Shown: piece after piece, positions 8,003 through 16,183 of the stretch
Layout: each line of letters starts with the position of its first letter
Numbering within the stretch: the stretch's first letter is position 1
Assembly (NCBI GenBank): GCA_035942035.1
Contig: DASZDK010000004.1
Coordinates: 1-37,002, forward strand
Length of the DNA: 37,002 nucleotides
Direction: 5' to 3'
From: JAHWJR01 sp035942035
GTDB taxonomy: Bacteria > Actinomycetota > Acidimicrobiia > Acidimicrobiales > CADCSY01
Notes under the pieces: generated by a model
What the model was told of the DNA's origin: nothing
What the model saw: the letters and a program-made list of their open reading frames with translations, nothing else
Databases searched by the model: none
Made by a program: the position numbers and the translations under genes

Positions 8003-8581
8003 ATGGACGCCGCCGAGCAGGAGTACGCCCCGGCCAGCGGGGCGGCGGCCGAGGTCGAGACCCTGTTGCGGCGGGTGGCCGACCTGGTCGGGAACGCCCG
8101 TCAGATGCCGCTGTCCACGTCGGTGATGATCAACCGCGACGAGGTGCTGGAGCTGGTCGAGGAGGCGGTCAACCGCCTGCCGGAGGAGCTGCGGGCGGCG
8201 CGGTGGCTACTCCGCGAGCGCCAGGAGTTCCTCACCAAGGTGCAGCGGGAGGGCGACGACATCCTCGAGGCCGCCAGGGTGCGCGCCGAGCGGATGGTGC
8301 AGCGCACCGAGGTCGTGCGCGAGGCCCAGGCCGTGGCCCGGCGCACGGTGGAGGAGGCGGAAGTCCAGGCCCGGCGCCTGCGCCACCAGGCGGAGGACTT
8401 CTGCGACCAGAAGCTGGCCCAGTTCGAGATCGTCCTCGACCGCACGGTGAAGACCGTCCAGGCGGGCCGGGCCCGGCTCCAGGTCGCCCTGCCCGAGGAG
8501 GACGTGGACCAGGACGAGGAGGGGTTCCTCGGAGAGGACGGCGAGGGAGTCGAGGGCTTCTACGACCAGGACTCCGGCTGA
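8003..8581 (+). CDS. Coiled-coil DivIVA-like protein (SepIVA-type position)
   Basis: A 192-aa, highly charged protein. It has a short N-terminal segment (about 20-60), a long predicted coiled coil rich in Arg, Glu, Ala and Gln (about 65-165; QREGDDILEAARVRAERMVQ, AQAVARRTVEEAEVQARRLR) and an acidic tail (EEDVDQDEEG...). This resembles DivIVA/Wag31-family and F-ATPase b-like scaffolds. In mycobacteria the gene next to the yceD homologue is sepIVA, a septation factor; position and composition agree, but I cannot prove orthology. The ATG at 8003 is preceded by GAGGAGG at 7-nt spacing. An ATG at 7985 is less likely. It overlaps the next start as TGATG. Confidence 0.75.
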   Translation: MDAAEQEYAPASGAAAEVETLLRRVADLVGNARQMPLSTSVMINRDEVLELVEEAVNRLPEELRAARWLLRERQEFLTKVQREGDDILEAARVRAERMVQRTEVVREAQAVARRTVEEAEVQARRLRHQAEDFCDQKLAQFEIVLDRTVKTVQAGRARLQVALPEEDVDQDEEGFLGEDGEGVEGFYDQDSG

Positions 8582-9093
8582 TGGCGCCGGCAGGCGGCCT
8601 GTTGCTGGGGGTGGGCGACCTCCTGGCCCGCCCCGGCGAGCGGCGTGACGAGTCGCTCGACGCCGTCCTCGACGGTCTGCGGGTGCTGGGAAGCAAGGTG
8701 CCCGAGGGAGCGCCCGTCCACCTCGAGCTCCACCTCCAGTCGGTCAACACCGGCGTGGTGGTCAAGGGCACCACGGCAGCCCCCTGGGTGGGGGACTGCC
8801 GCCGGTGCCTCCGTCCCGTCGAAGCCACGCTGACGGCGGCGATCCTGGAGATCTACGAGCCCGACCCGACCGAGGGCGAGACCCAGCCCCTCCAGGGCGA
8901 CCACATCGACGTCGAGCCGGTGGCGCGCGAGGCCGTGCTGCTCGAGCTGCCCCTGGCGCCGCTGTGCCGGCACGACTGCGCCGGGCTGTGCCCCGAGTGC
9001 GGGGCCGATCTCAACCAGGGGGCGTGTGGCTGCGCGGTCGACCAGAGCGATCCCCGCTGGGCAGCGCTCGACGACCTCCGCTTCGACGAGTGA
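8581..9093 (+). CDS. yceD: DUF177 / YceD family protein
   Basis: A 170-aa member of the YceD (DUF177) family, linked in many bacteria to 23S rRNA or large-subunit maturation and almost always next to rpmF. Visible hallmarks are the CRRCLRP motif in the middle and a second cysteine cluster near the C-terminus (LCRHDCAGLCPECGADLN, then CGC), which probably bind zinc, as is common in actinobacterial members. The ATG at 8581 overlaps the upstream stop (TGATG). Here it is separated from rpmF by 260 bp containing a tandem repeat, which is unusual for this gene pair. Confidence 0.87.
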   Translation: MAPAGGLLLGVGDLLARPGERRDESLDAVLDGLRVLGSKVPEGAPVHLELHLQSVNTGVVVKGTTAAPWVGDCRRCLRPVEATLTAAILEIYEPDPTEGETQPLQGDHIDVEPVAREAVLLELPLAPLCRHDCAGLCPECGADLNQGACGCAVDQSDPRWAALDDLRFDE

Positions 9094-9105
9094 GGCTCTG
9101 TGATC

Positions 9106-9270
9106 TGCGCCGGCGATAATCCGCCGGCGCCCGTTGGCACGGAGCCGCACCTGCGTCGTCGGCTGCTCCGCCTGGCGGCTCCGCCGCGTTGCGCCGGCGA
9201 TAATCCGCCGGCGCCCGTTGGCACGGAGCCGCACCTGAGTCGTCGCCTGCTCCGCCTGGCGGACTCCGCA
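9106..9270. repeat. Two tandem 84-bp repeats with a perfect palindrome
   Basis: Copy 1 spans 9106-9189 and copy 2 begins at 9190. The first 48 nt are identical; later positions differ by two substitutions and one inserted A. Each copy starts with a perfect hairpin: GCGCCGGCG, a 6-nt loop ATAATC, then CGCCGGCGC (9107-9130 and 9191-9214). A second inverted pair, CGGAGCCGC and GCGGCTCCG, brackets the rest of copy 1 and is interrupted in copy 2. It does not look coding. It resembles a REP-like or MITE-like intergenic element, but the family is not known to me. Confidence 0.85.
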
Positions 9271-9310
9271 GCGCTGGGACATCGGTTCGGTCGCTCGGGG
9301 TGCTGGCAGG

Positions 9311-9316
9311 TAGCCT
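9311..9316 (+). promoter_or_regulatory. Candidate -10 of rpmF
   Basis: TAGCCT lies 37 nt before the rpmF ATG, leaving room for a short leader with a GGAG-type ribosome site. It is the same hexamer as upstream of smc and has nearly the same distance as TAGGCT before rplS. No -35 is convincing. Confidence 0.3.
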
Positions 9317-9353
9317 GGCAGCGCCCCAGCCGCAGGATGGAACGGAGCCGGGC

Positions 9354-9533
9354 ATGGCCGTGCCCAAGAAGAAGACCAGCAAGGCCAAGAGCCGCAGCCG
9401 CCGCGCTGCCTCGTGGCGGCTGAACAGCCCACCCCGCAGCCTCTGCCCGCAGTGCTCTTCGGCGAAGCTGCCCCACGTCGTGTGCCCCACCTGCGGGTGG
9501 TACGGCGGCCGCCAGGCCATCGACGTCGAGTGA
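9354..9533 (+). CDS. rpmF: Large-subunit ribosomal protein bL32
   Basis: A 59-aa protein starting MAVPKKKTSKAKSRSRRAA, the standard bL32 N-terminus, with the zinc-ribbon pairs CPQC and CPTC near the middle and the GWYGGRQAI ending. It is therefore the zinc-containing (C+) form, like the rpmB in this window. GGAG lies about 8 nt before the ATG. It normally forms an operon with yceD upstream and plsX downstream. Here the yceD side is interrupted by the 84-bp repeats, so a separate promoter is likely. Confidence 0.95.
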   Translation: MAVPKKKTSKAKSRSRRAASWRLNSPPRSLCPQCSSAKLPHVVCPTCGWYGGRQAIDVE

Positions 9534-9591
9534 GCGGACGCGCCGGTGGGCGCGGGTGCCGCGGGGGCGACCAGCCGAGGGAGGCCGGGCA

Positions 9592-10596
9592 GTGAAGCCG
9601 GTGGCCGTCGACGCCATGGGAGGCGACCAGGCCCCGGGTGAGATCGTCGTCGGCGCCCGCCGCGCCGCGGACGAACACGGCGTACCCATCGTGCTCGTGG
9701 GGCGCCCCGACGCCATCGCCGCCGCCGGTGGCGGCGACCTCGAGGTGCTGGCCTGCGAAGAGGTCATCGACATGCACGACGACCCGGGCGCGTCGGTACG
9801 GCGCAAGAAGGACGCGTCCGTGGTGCGGGCGGCCGAGGCGGTGCGGGACGGCACCGCCTCCGCCATGGTCAGTGCTGGCAACACCGGGGCGGCGATGGCC
9901 AGCGCCTTGCTGCGCATGGGACGGATCCGGGGGGTGCACCGTCCCGCCATCGCCACCCCCATCCCCGTGCCCGGGTCCATACCCACCGTCCTGCTCGACG
10001 CCGGGGCCAACGTCGAGTGCCATCCCTCGTGGCTGGTGCAGTTCGCCCAGATGGGTTGCGCCTACGCCCGCTCTCGCTACGGGCTCGACGAGCCCCGGGT
10101 GGGGCTGCTCTCGGTCGGGGAGGAGGCCAGCAAGGGCAGCCCCCTGGTCAAGGAGACCCACCTCCTGCTGGAGGACCCGGCGTGGCGGGAGGGCTGCGGA
10201 GGGACCTTCGTGGGCAACGTCGAGGGTCGTGACGTGATGAGCGCCGATGTCGACGTGGTGGTGACCGACGGGTTCACCGGCAACGTGGTGCTCAAGACCC
10301 TCGAGGGGGGGATGCGCTTCGTGGAGCGGGCCCTGCTCGAGGTCATGACGGCCACCGACGAGCTGCGGGAGGCGTTCGAGGTGCTGTGGCCGGCGGTGCT
10401 GCCCCTGGTGGACGAGCTCAACCCCGACAGCTACGGCGGCGCCATGCTCCTCGGCGTCAACGGCGTGTGCATCATCAGCCACGGCTCCTCGTCGGCCACG
10501 GCGGTGGTCAACGCCCTGGCCGTGGCCCAGGAGATGGTCGAGGCCGACCTCGTCGGCTCCCTGGTGACGGCGGTGTCGGCCTCGGTCCGCTCCTGA
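9592..10596 (+). CDS. plsX: Phosphate acyltransferase PlsX
   Basis: A 334-aa peripheral-membrane enzyme that converts acyl-ACP + phosphate to acyl-phosphate, the donor for PlsY in phosphatidic acid synthesis. The sequence opens KPVAVDAMGGDQAPGEIVVGA, the PlsX signature, followed by DASVVRAAEAVRDGTASAMVSAGNTGA and DGFTGNVVLKTLEG, both conserved in the family. The GTG at 9592 has GGGAGG 7 nt upstream. It lies between rpmF and acpP, the classic arrangement linking phospholipid and fatty-acid synthesis. A 154-bp gap with its own promoter signal separates it from acpP. Confidence 0.95.
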   Translation: MKPVAVDAMGGDQAPGEIVVGARRAADEHGVPIVLVGRPDAIAAAGGGDLEVLACEEVIDMHDDPGASVRRKKDASVVRAAEAVRDGTASAMVSAGNTGAAMASALLRMGRIRGVHRPAIATPIPVPGSIPTVLLDAGANVECHPSWLVQFAQMGCAYARSRYGLDEPRVGLLSVGEEASKGSPLVKETHLLLEDPAWREGCGGTFVGNVEGRDVMSADVDVVVTDGFTGNVVLKTLEGGMRFVERALLEVMTATDELREAFEVLWPAVLPLVDELNPDSYGGAMLLGVNGVCIISHGSSSATAVVNALAVAQEMVEADLVGSLVTAVSASVRS

Positions 10597-10641
10597 ACGC
10601 CGGCGGGGTTGTCGTTCACGAGCGGGCAAATGCACGGCGTG

Positions 10642-10647
10642 TACAAT
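10642..10647 (+). promoter_or_regulatory. Candidate -10 of acpP-rnc-mutM
   Basis: TACAAT within GTGTACAATCC is close to the sigma-70/SigA consensus and lies in the 154-bp gap between plsX and acpP. A TTCACG at 10615-10620 is 21 bp upstream, longer than optimal, so the -35 is uncertain. The predicted mRNA would have a leader of roughly 95 nt to the ATG at 10751. Confidence 0.5.
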
Positions 10648-10750
10648 CCCGCAGCCGTCTGCGCGATGCCGCTGCTGACGGAGCTGAACGAATCCCCCGA
10701 CGTCGATGGAGCTTTTGGTGCCCGCTGAGACCCATGTCGAGCAGAGCCCG

Positions 10751-11008
10751 ATGGACCGCAACGAGGTCTTCGAGCTCATCCGTGACCGCCTGGCTGACAT
10801 TCTCGAGATCGATGCCTCGGAGATCTCCGAGGCCGACTCCTTCGGCGAGGACCTCGAGGCCGACTCCCTGGCCCTCATCGAGCTGGTGGAGGCCATCGAG
10901 GAGGAGGTGGGCGAGCGGACGGTCGGCTTTCGCATCGAGGACGAGGACCTCGAGGATCTGAAGACCGTGCGTGACGCCGTCGACTACGTCTTCGGGCGCC
11001 TCCACTGA
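10751..11008 (+). CDS. acpP: Acyl carrier protein
   Basis: An 85-aa acidic helical protein with the 4'-phosphopantetheine attachment motif EADSLALIELV (modified Ser in DSL) and the ACP framework VFELIRDRLADILEID ... SFGEDLEADSLALIELVEAIEEE. It carries growing acyl chains in fatty-acid synthesis and feeds PlsX. The ATG at 10751 gives near-normal length; the frame is open to an ATG at 10706, which would add 15 residues that do not look conserved. Neither start has a clear Shine-Dalgarno sequence. rnc follows after 7 nt. Confidence 0.92.
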   Translation: MDRNEVFELIRDRLADILEIDASEISEADSFGEDLEADSLALIELVEAIEEEVGERTVGFRIEDEDLEDLKTVRDAVDYVFGRLH

Positions 11009-11015
11009 GCCGCTG

Positions 11016-11738
11016 GTGACAGCGCCGGAGCTCCAGGCGCTGTCCCGGCGCCTGCCGCAGCGCTTCCGAGACGACGACCTGCTGGTGCGCGCCCTGACCC
11101 ATCGCTCGTGGTGCGCCGAGTCGCCGGGTGCAAAGTCGAACGAGCGGCTGGAGTTCCTCGGTGATGCCGTGGTCGGGCTGGTCGTGACCGACCACATCTA
11201 TGGCGCCTATCCCGGGCTCCCCGAGGGGGAGCTGGCCAAGATCCGGGCCAGGGTGGTCAGTTCCGTGGTCCTGGCCGAGGTGGCGGCGGAGCTGCGGGTG
11301 GGGGAGGCGTTGCGCCTGGGGAAGGGTGAGGACACCTCCGGCGGCCGCCGGAAGACGTCGATCCTCGCCGACGCCATGGAGGCCGTGATCGGGGCCGTGT
11401 ACCTGGACGCCGGCTGGGACGCGGTGACCGAGCTGGTCCTCGACCTGCTCGCCGAGCGCATCATCGAGGCGGCTTCAGGGCCGGGGGGCACCGACTACAA
11501 GACGCGACTCCAGGAGCTGTCGGCCACGCGGTTCGAGACGCTGCCCCGCTACTCCGTGACCGAGCGGGGGCCAGACCACGCCAAGCACTTCTCCGCCGAG
11601 GTGGAGGTGGGCGACCGCCGGGGCACCGGCGAGGGAACGTCCAAGAAGCAGGCCGAGCAGGCGGCCGCCCAGATGGTGTGGGAGGCCCTGGTGATCGTCT
11701 TCGCCGACAACGGCGCTGGAGAGGGCGCGGACGCCTGA
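11016..11738 (+). CDS. rnc: Ribonuclease III
   Basis: A 240-aa double-strand-specific endoribonuclease that processes rRNA precursors and some mRNAs. The catalytic domain has the signature NERLEFLGDAVVGLVV and the second acidic site DAMEAVIGAVYLDAGWD, together supplying the Mg-binding Glu and Asp residues. The C-terminal dsRNA-binding domain begins at DYKTRLQEL and ends GTGEGTSKKQAEQAAAQMVWEAL. The GTG at 11016 lies 7 nt after acpP; its Shine-Dalgarno sequence is weak, so translation may be coupled. The stop overlaps the mutM ATG (TGATG). Confidence 0.95.
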   Translation: MTAPELQALSRRLPQRFRDDDLLVRALTHRSWCAESPGAKSNERLEFLGDAVVGLVVTDHIYGAYPGLPEGELAKIRARVVSSVVLAEVAAELRVGEALRLGKGEDTSGGRRKTSILADAMEAVIGAVYLDAGWDAVTELVLDLLAERIIEAASGPGGTDYKTRLQELSATRFETLPRYSVTERGPDHAKHFSAEVEVGDRRGTGEGTSKKQAEQAAAQMVWEALVIVFADNGAGEGADA

Positions 11739-12571
11739 TGCCCGAGCTGCCCGAGGTGGAGACGCTGCGCCGTGATCTCGACAAGGAGGTGGTGGGCCGG
11801 CGGATCAAGGCCGTCGAGGTCAGCGGTATGCGCGCCATCCGCCGCCACCCCAACAAGAAGCACTTCATCGGCAAGCTGGAGGGGCGCAAGCTGGAGCGGG
11901 TCACCCGCAAGGGCAAGTACCTGCTGTTCTCCCTCGGTGAGGACGTGCTCATCGTGCACCTCGGCATGAGCGGGCAGCTGCGCAAGGCCACGGCCAAGGA
12001 CGAGGTCCTGCCGCACACCCACGTCACGTTCACCTTCACCCAGGGTGGTGAGCTGCGCTTCGTCGACCCTCGGACCTTCGGTGAGCTGTTCGTGGCGGCC
12101 GCCGACACGTTGGAGACCGACGTCCCCGAAATCGGAGAGCTCGGCTTCGACCCCGTCGAGGACGTGTTGAGCTGGAACGTCTTCGGGGCGCTGCTGCGGG
12201 CCCGGAAGGTGAAGCTCAAGACGTTGCTGATGGACCAACGGTTCATCGCCGGGATCGGGAACATCTACAGCGACGAGATCCTCTGGGCCGCCGGGGTGCG
12301 CCACGACCGGGTCTCCGACTCGCTGAGCACCCAGGAGGTGCGCCGGCTGTACCGGGCGGTGCTCGAGACCATGCACGACGCCATCAAGCACCGAGGCTCG
12401 ACGCTGAGCGACCAGCAGTACCGGGACCTCTACGGGGTGGTGGGCAACTACCAGGCGGAGCACAAGGTGTACGCCCGGGAGGGCGAGGCCTGCCGGAGGT
12501 GTCGCCAGCCGGTGGTGCGCCAGAAGTGGTCCCAGCGCTCCACGTTCTTCTGCCCGGCCTGCCAGGTCTGA
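11738..12571 (+). CDS. mutM: Formamidopyrimidine-DNA glycosylase
   Basis: A 277-aa base-excision repair enzyme that removes 8-oxoguanine and formamidopyrimidines and nicks the abasic site. After Met removal the N-terminal Pro is the Schiff-base nucleophile (MPELPEVET, also containing the catalytic Glu). The conserved beta-clamp Lys lies in RKGKYLLF. MDQRFIAGIGNIYSDEILWAAGV forms the helix-two-turn-helix. The C-terminal zinc finger has CRRC and CPAC pairs. The ATG overlaps the rnc stop. A hairpin follows the gene. Confidence 0.95.
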   Translation: MPELPEVETLRRDLDKEVVGRRIKAVEVSGMRAIRRHPNKKHFIGKLEGRKLERVTRKGKYLLFSLGEDVLIVHLGMSGQLRKATAKDEVLPHTHVTFTFTQGGELRFVDPRTFGELFVAAADTLETDVPEIGELGFDPVEDVLSWNVFGALLRARKVKLKTLLMDQRFIAGIGNIYSDEILWAAGVRHDRVSDSLSTQEVRRLYRAVLETMHDAIKHRGSTLSDQQYRDLYGVVGNYQAEHKVYAREGEACRRCRQPVVRQKWSQRSTFFCPACQV

Positions 12572-12578
12572 GCGACAT

Positions 12579-12599
12579 CCCCGGCGTCGCTCGCCGGGG
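12579..12599 (+). terminator. Hairpin between mutM and smc
   Basis: A perfect 8-bp GC-rich stem, CCCCGGCG / CGCCGGGG, with a 5-nt loop TCGCT. There is no U-run, so it may be a weak actinobacterial-type terminator. It also overlaps the region where a -35 for smc would lie. Confidence 0.45.
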
Positions 12600-12603
12600 C
12601 GCC

Positions 12604-12609
12604 TAGCCT
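12604..12609 (+). promoter_or_regulatory. -10-like hexamer of smc
   Basis: TAGCCT ends 10 nt before the smc GTG, and no Shine-Dalgarno sequence is present between them, pointing to a leaderless mRNA. Confidence 0.4.
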
Positions 12610-12619
12610 CGAAGGCCGC

Positions 12620-15600
12620 GTGTACCTCAAGAGTCTGACGCTGAAGGGCTTCAAGTCCTTTGCCGACACCACCACGTTGCACCTGGAGCCCGGGGTCTCC
12701 GTGGTCGTGGGGCCCAACGGCAGCGGCAAGTCCAACGTCGTCGACGCCGTGGCGTGGGTCCTCGGCGCCCAGGGCCCGCGGACCGTCCGCTCGTCGAGGA
12801 TGGACGACGTCATCTTCGCCGGGACCGCCGACCGGGCGGCTCTCGGGCGGGCCGAGGTGAGCCTCACCATCGACAACGGCTCCGGCATGCTGCCCATCGA
12901 GTTCTCCGAGGTGACGATCAGCCGGACGCTGTTCCGCAGCGGGACCAGCGAGTACGCCATCAACTCCGTGCCGTGCCGGTTACTCGACGTGCAAGAGCTG
13001 CTGAGCGACTCCGGCGTGGGCCGCACCCAGCACGTCATCGTGGGCCAGGGCCAGCTCGACGCCGTGCTCGAGGCCCGCCCGGAGGAGCGACGGGCGGTGA
13101 TCGAGGAGGCCGCCGGCGTGCTGAAGTACCGCCGCCGCAAGGAGAAGGCCGAGCGCCGGCTGGAGTCCACCGAGGGGAACCTCGTGCGTCTGTCCGACCT
13201 GGTGCGGGAAGTGCGCCGCCAGCTGCGCCCCCTCGAGCGCCAGGCCGAGGCGGCGCAGCGCCACGGTGCTCTGGTCGAGGAGCTCCACGGCCTGCGGCTC
13301 CATCTCGCCGGGCGGGAGCTGGCAGGGCTGCAGACGCGCCAGGCGGTGGCGACCGAGGGCTCCGGCCGCCTGGCCGAGGACGACGCTTCGGCGCGGGCCG
13401 AGCTGGCCCGTCTCGACGACGCCGTGGAGCAGGCCCGGGTCGAGCTGACGGCCGCCGGGGCCGACGACCTGGCCGAGCCTCTGGCCCGCATCGAGCGGCT
13501 GGCCGCTCAGGCTCGGGGACTGGTGGCGGTGCTCACCGAGCGTCGGCGCAGCGTCGAGCGGGAGGCGGGCGCGGCACTCGATCGGACCGTCGTGGCCACC
13601 CTGGAGGCCGAGGCAGCCGGCCTCCATGCCGACCTGCAGGCGGTCGAGCAGGAGGTGCGGGCGTTGCACCCGGACCTGGAGCGGGTGGCCGAGTGCGAGG
13701 CGGCGCTGGCGGCCGAGCGTGAGGCGCTGGCCCGTCGGTGCCCGGAGCTCGCCGGTGATCCCGGTGACGCCGCGGCTCGGGCCCGCAGCGCCCTGGCCGC
13801 CGTGCGCACCGCCGCCGAGCGAGGCGAGGCCGAGTGTGCCCGGGGCGAGGTGCGCCTCGCCTCCCTGCACGAGCGGAACGCCCGGCTGGCGTCCGAGCAC
13901 GGCGAGCTCGAGCGGCGGCGCCGGCGGGCCGAGGAGGAGCACCAGCGCCTCGATGTCGACGTGCGCTCCGCCGCCGCCGCCGTGACCGGCGCCGAGACGG
14001 CGCTGACCGAGGCCGAGGCTGCCCTGCGTTCGGCCGACGCCGAGCGCCACACGTGGGCGGCGCGGGCCGAAGCCCTCGCCGCCGCCGTCGACACGGCGCG
14101 GGCCCGGGCGGGGGCCGAGCGCCTGGCGGGGGTGGAGGGGGCGCTGGGTGCCCTCCAGGAGCTGGTGGAGGTCGACCGAGGGTGGGAGGTGGCGTTCGAG
14201 GCCGCCGCTGGCCCGGCGTTGGCCGCGGTGGTGGTGGACGGCGACCACTCGGCCCGCCGGGCCCTCGACGTGCTGCGCCGGGAGGGGACGGGGGCGGTGC
14301 TGGCGCTGGGCCTGGAGCGGCGGCCGCCGGCGCCGGCGCCGGAGGGCGTGGCGGTCCGGGCCCACGTTCGCTCGCTCCACGACGGGGTGGCAGCACTGCT
14401 CGACGTCCTCGTCGGCGGTGCGACGTGCGTGGGCGGGGACGGGCCGTCCGCCTGGGAGGCGGCGGTCGACGCCGCCCTGCGCCATCCCGACGCGGTCGTG
14501 GTGACCCACGCCGGCGACCGCTTCGGCCCCGAGGGTTGGCGTGTGGGAGGCGCGGCAACGGGCGCCACCTCGGCGGCGCGGGACGAGGCACGGCAGCGAG
14601 CCACTGCTGGCGAGGAGGCGGTGCAGCAGGCGGAGCAGCGCCTAGGAGCGGCCCGCTCCCGGCGCGACGAGGCCCGTCGGGCGGAGGCGGCGGCGGCCTC
14701 GGCGCTTCGGGACAACGCTGCCGTGCGGTCCACCACCGACCACGCCGCCGCCCGGGTGCGACGGGAGGCGGAGGCGGCGACCGCCGAAGTCGAGGAGCTG
14801 CGAGGCCAGCTGGCGGCCCTTCGGGAGGCGGCCGCCGGCGAGCGTCGTCACCTGGCCCGGCTCGAGGCCGCCCTGCCGGCGCTCGAGACCGAGGAGGACC
14901 GGGCGGCAGCCCATCGCCGGGAGCTCGACGCCGAGCGCCACCGGCTCGAGGAGCGGGCGGTGGCGGTGGCCGCCCTCCGGTCCGACGTCGAGATCCGGGC
15001 CACGGGCCTGGCCGACCGTCGGTCGTGGCTCCAGCGGCGTCTGTCCGAGGTCGAGGACCGCCTGTCGGGGATGCGCGAGCGGCGGGCCCGGGCCGAGGCG
15101 GAGCGAATCGAGCTCGACCGGCGCCGCACCGCGCTCGAGCGCCTGGTGGCCCTGGTGGGCGACCGCCTGACCGTCCTCGAGGCCACCCTCGCCGAGCTGC
15201 GGGAGCGTCGCCGCCGCCAGTCTGAGCAGACCCGGGCCCTCGGCCAGCGGCTCGATCACCTGCGGGCCGAGCGGGTGGTCGCCGAGCGCCGGCTGGAGGA
15301 GCTGCGTGAGCGGGCACTGCGCGCCGGCATGGAGGCCCAGGAGCTGACGCTGCGGATCGAGGCCGCCACCGAGGCACTCCGGCGCGACCTCGACGCCGAG
15401 CCGGCGGAGGCGTTGGCGGCTCCGTGCCCCCCGCTGGCCGAGGGAACGCCTCCCGCCGCCCGGGCACGCGCCCTCGAGCGCGAGCTCCGACTGATGGGCC
15501 CGGTGAACCCCTTGGCCCTGGAGGAGGCCGCCTCCCTCCGCGAGCGGCAGGCGTTCCTGGAGGACCAGCTCGACGACGTCAAGAGCTCGCGCCGGGAGCT

Positions 15601-16099
15601 GGCCAAGGTCATCCGCGCCGTCGACGCCGAGATCGTCGACGTGTTCGTCTCCGCCTTCGCCGACGTGGCCGAGAACTTCACCCGTCTGTTCGCCACCTTG
15701 TTCCCGGGCGGCGAGGGGCGCCTGGAGCTGACCGATCCGGGCAACCCCCTGGAGACCGGCATCAGGGTGCAGGCCCGCCCCTCGGGCAAGAACGTCCGCT
15801 CCATCTCGCTCCTCTCGGGAGGGGAGCGCTCGTTGACGGCGTTGGCCTACCTCTTCGCCGTCTTCCGCAGCCGGCCGTCGCCGTTCTACATCCTCGACGA
15901 GGTCGAAGCCGCCCTCGACGACGTCAACCTGCACCGCTTCCTCGACCTGATCCAGGAGTTCCGCAAGGAGGCCCAGCTGCTCATCGTCAGCCACCAGCAG
16001 CGGACGATGGGCATCGCCGACGTGCTCTACGGGGTCACCATGGCCCCCGGAGGGGCCTCTGCGGTGGTCAGCGAGCGGCTGGGAGCGGCCGCCGGCTGA
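12620..16099 (+). CDS. smc: Chromosome segregation protein SMC
   Basis: A 1159-aa ATPase that loops and condenses DNA with ScpA/ScpB. The N-terminal head has Walker A GPNGSGKSN (31-39) and the Q-loop region GQGQLDAVL. A long Arg/Glu/Ala-rich coiled coil follows. The hinge lies around 500-640 (GWEVAFEAAAGPALAAVVVDG ... HPDAVVVTHAGDRFGPEGW), then the returning coil. The C-terminal head has the ABC signature LLSGGERSLTAL (about 1063) and Walker B FYILDEVEAALDD (about 1089). The GTG at 12620 starts directly at the conserved YLKSLTLKGFKSFA. The length is normal. scpA and scpB are not in the window. Confidence 0.96.
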   Translation: MYLKSLTLKGFKSFADTTTLHLEPGVSVVVGPNGSGKSNVVDAVAWVLGAQGPRTVRSSRMDDVIFAGTADRAALGRAEVSLTIDNGSGMLPIEFSEVTISRTLFRSGTSEYAINSVPCRLLDVQELLSDSGVGRTQHVIVGQGQLDAVLEARPEERRAVIEEAAGVLKYRRRKEKAERRLESTEGNLVRLSDLVREVRRQLRPLERQAEAAQRHGALVEELHGLRLHLAGRELAGLQTRQAVATEGSGRLAEDDASARAELARLDDAVEQARVELTAAGADDLAEPLARIERLAAQARGLVAVLTERRRSVEREAGAALDRTVVATLEAEAAGLHADLQAVEQEVRALHPDLERVAECEAALAAEREALARRCPELAGDPGDAAARARSALAAVRTAAERGEAECARGEVRLASLHERNARLASEHGELERRRRRAEEEHQRLDVDVRSAAAAVTGAETALTEAEAALRSADAERHTWAARAEALAAAVDTARARAGAERLAGVEGALGALQELVEVDRGWEVAFEAAAGPALAAVVVDGDHSARRALDVLRREGTGAVLALGLERRPPAPAPEGVAVRAHVRSLHDGVAALLDVLVGGATCVGGDGPSAWEAAVDAALRHPDAVVVTHAGDRFGPEGWRVGGAATGATSAARDEARQRATAGEEAVQQAEQRLGAARSRRDEARRAEAAAASALRDNAAVRSTTDHAAARVRREAEAATAEVEELRGQLAALREAAAGERRHLARLEAALPALETEEDRAAAHRRELDAERHRLEERAVAVAALRSDVEIRATGLADRRSWLQRRLSEVEDRLSGMRERRARAEAERIELDRRRTALERLVALVGDRLTVLEATLAELRERRRRQSEQTRALGQRLDHLRAERVVAERRLEELRERALRAGMEAQELTLRIEAATEALRRDLDAEPAEALAAPCPPLAEGTPPAARARALERELRLMGPVNPLALEEAASLRERQAFLEDQLDDVKSSRRELAKVIRAVDAEIVDVFVSAFADVAENFTRLFATLFPGGEGRLELTDPGNPLETGIRVQARPSGKNVRSISLLSGGERSLTALAYLFAVFRSRPSPFYILDEVEAALDDVNLHRFLDLIQEFRKEAQLLIVSHQQRTMGIADVLYGVTMAPGGASAVVSERLGAAAG

Positions 16100-16168
16100 C
16101 GTGCGGCACGGCGTGCCCTCGAGCCGGTGAGGGCCCGCGCCGGTCGGGGGGCGCCCAGCGGGCGTGGG

Positions 16169-16174
16169 TAGGCT
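16169..16174 (+). promoter_or_regulatory. -10-like hexamer of ftsY
   Basis: TAGGCT ends 9 nt before the ftsY ATG without a Shine-Dalgarno sequence. It lies in the 84-bp gap after smc and fits the leaderless pattern of this window. Confidence 0.4.
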
Positions 16175-16183
16175 GCCAGCGCC

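Noticed and set aside
9106..9270. CRISPR array
   Set aside because: There are only two directly abutting 84-bp units, no variable spacers and no cas genes.
8560..10935. Minus-strand frame of nearly 800 codons crossing yceD, the repeats and plsX
   Set aside because: It is antisense to three confident genes; the repeated peptide within it is only the 84-bp DNA repeat translated.
12980..15467. Large minus-strand frames antisense to smc
   Set aside because: They are Arg/Pro/Ala-rich shadows of the coiled-coil coding sequence, which has strong GC bias at third positions.
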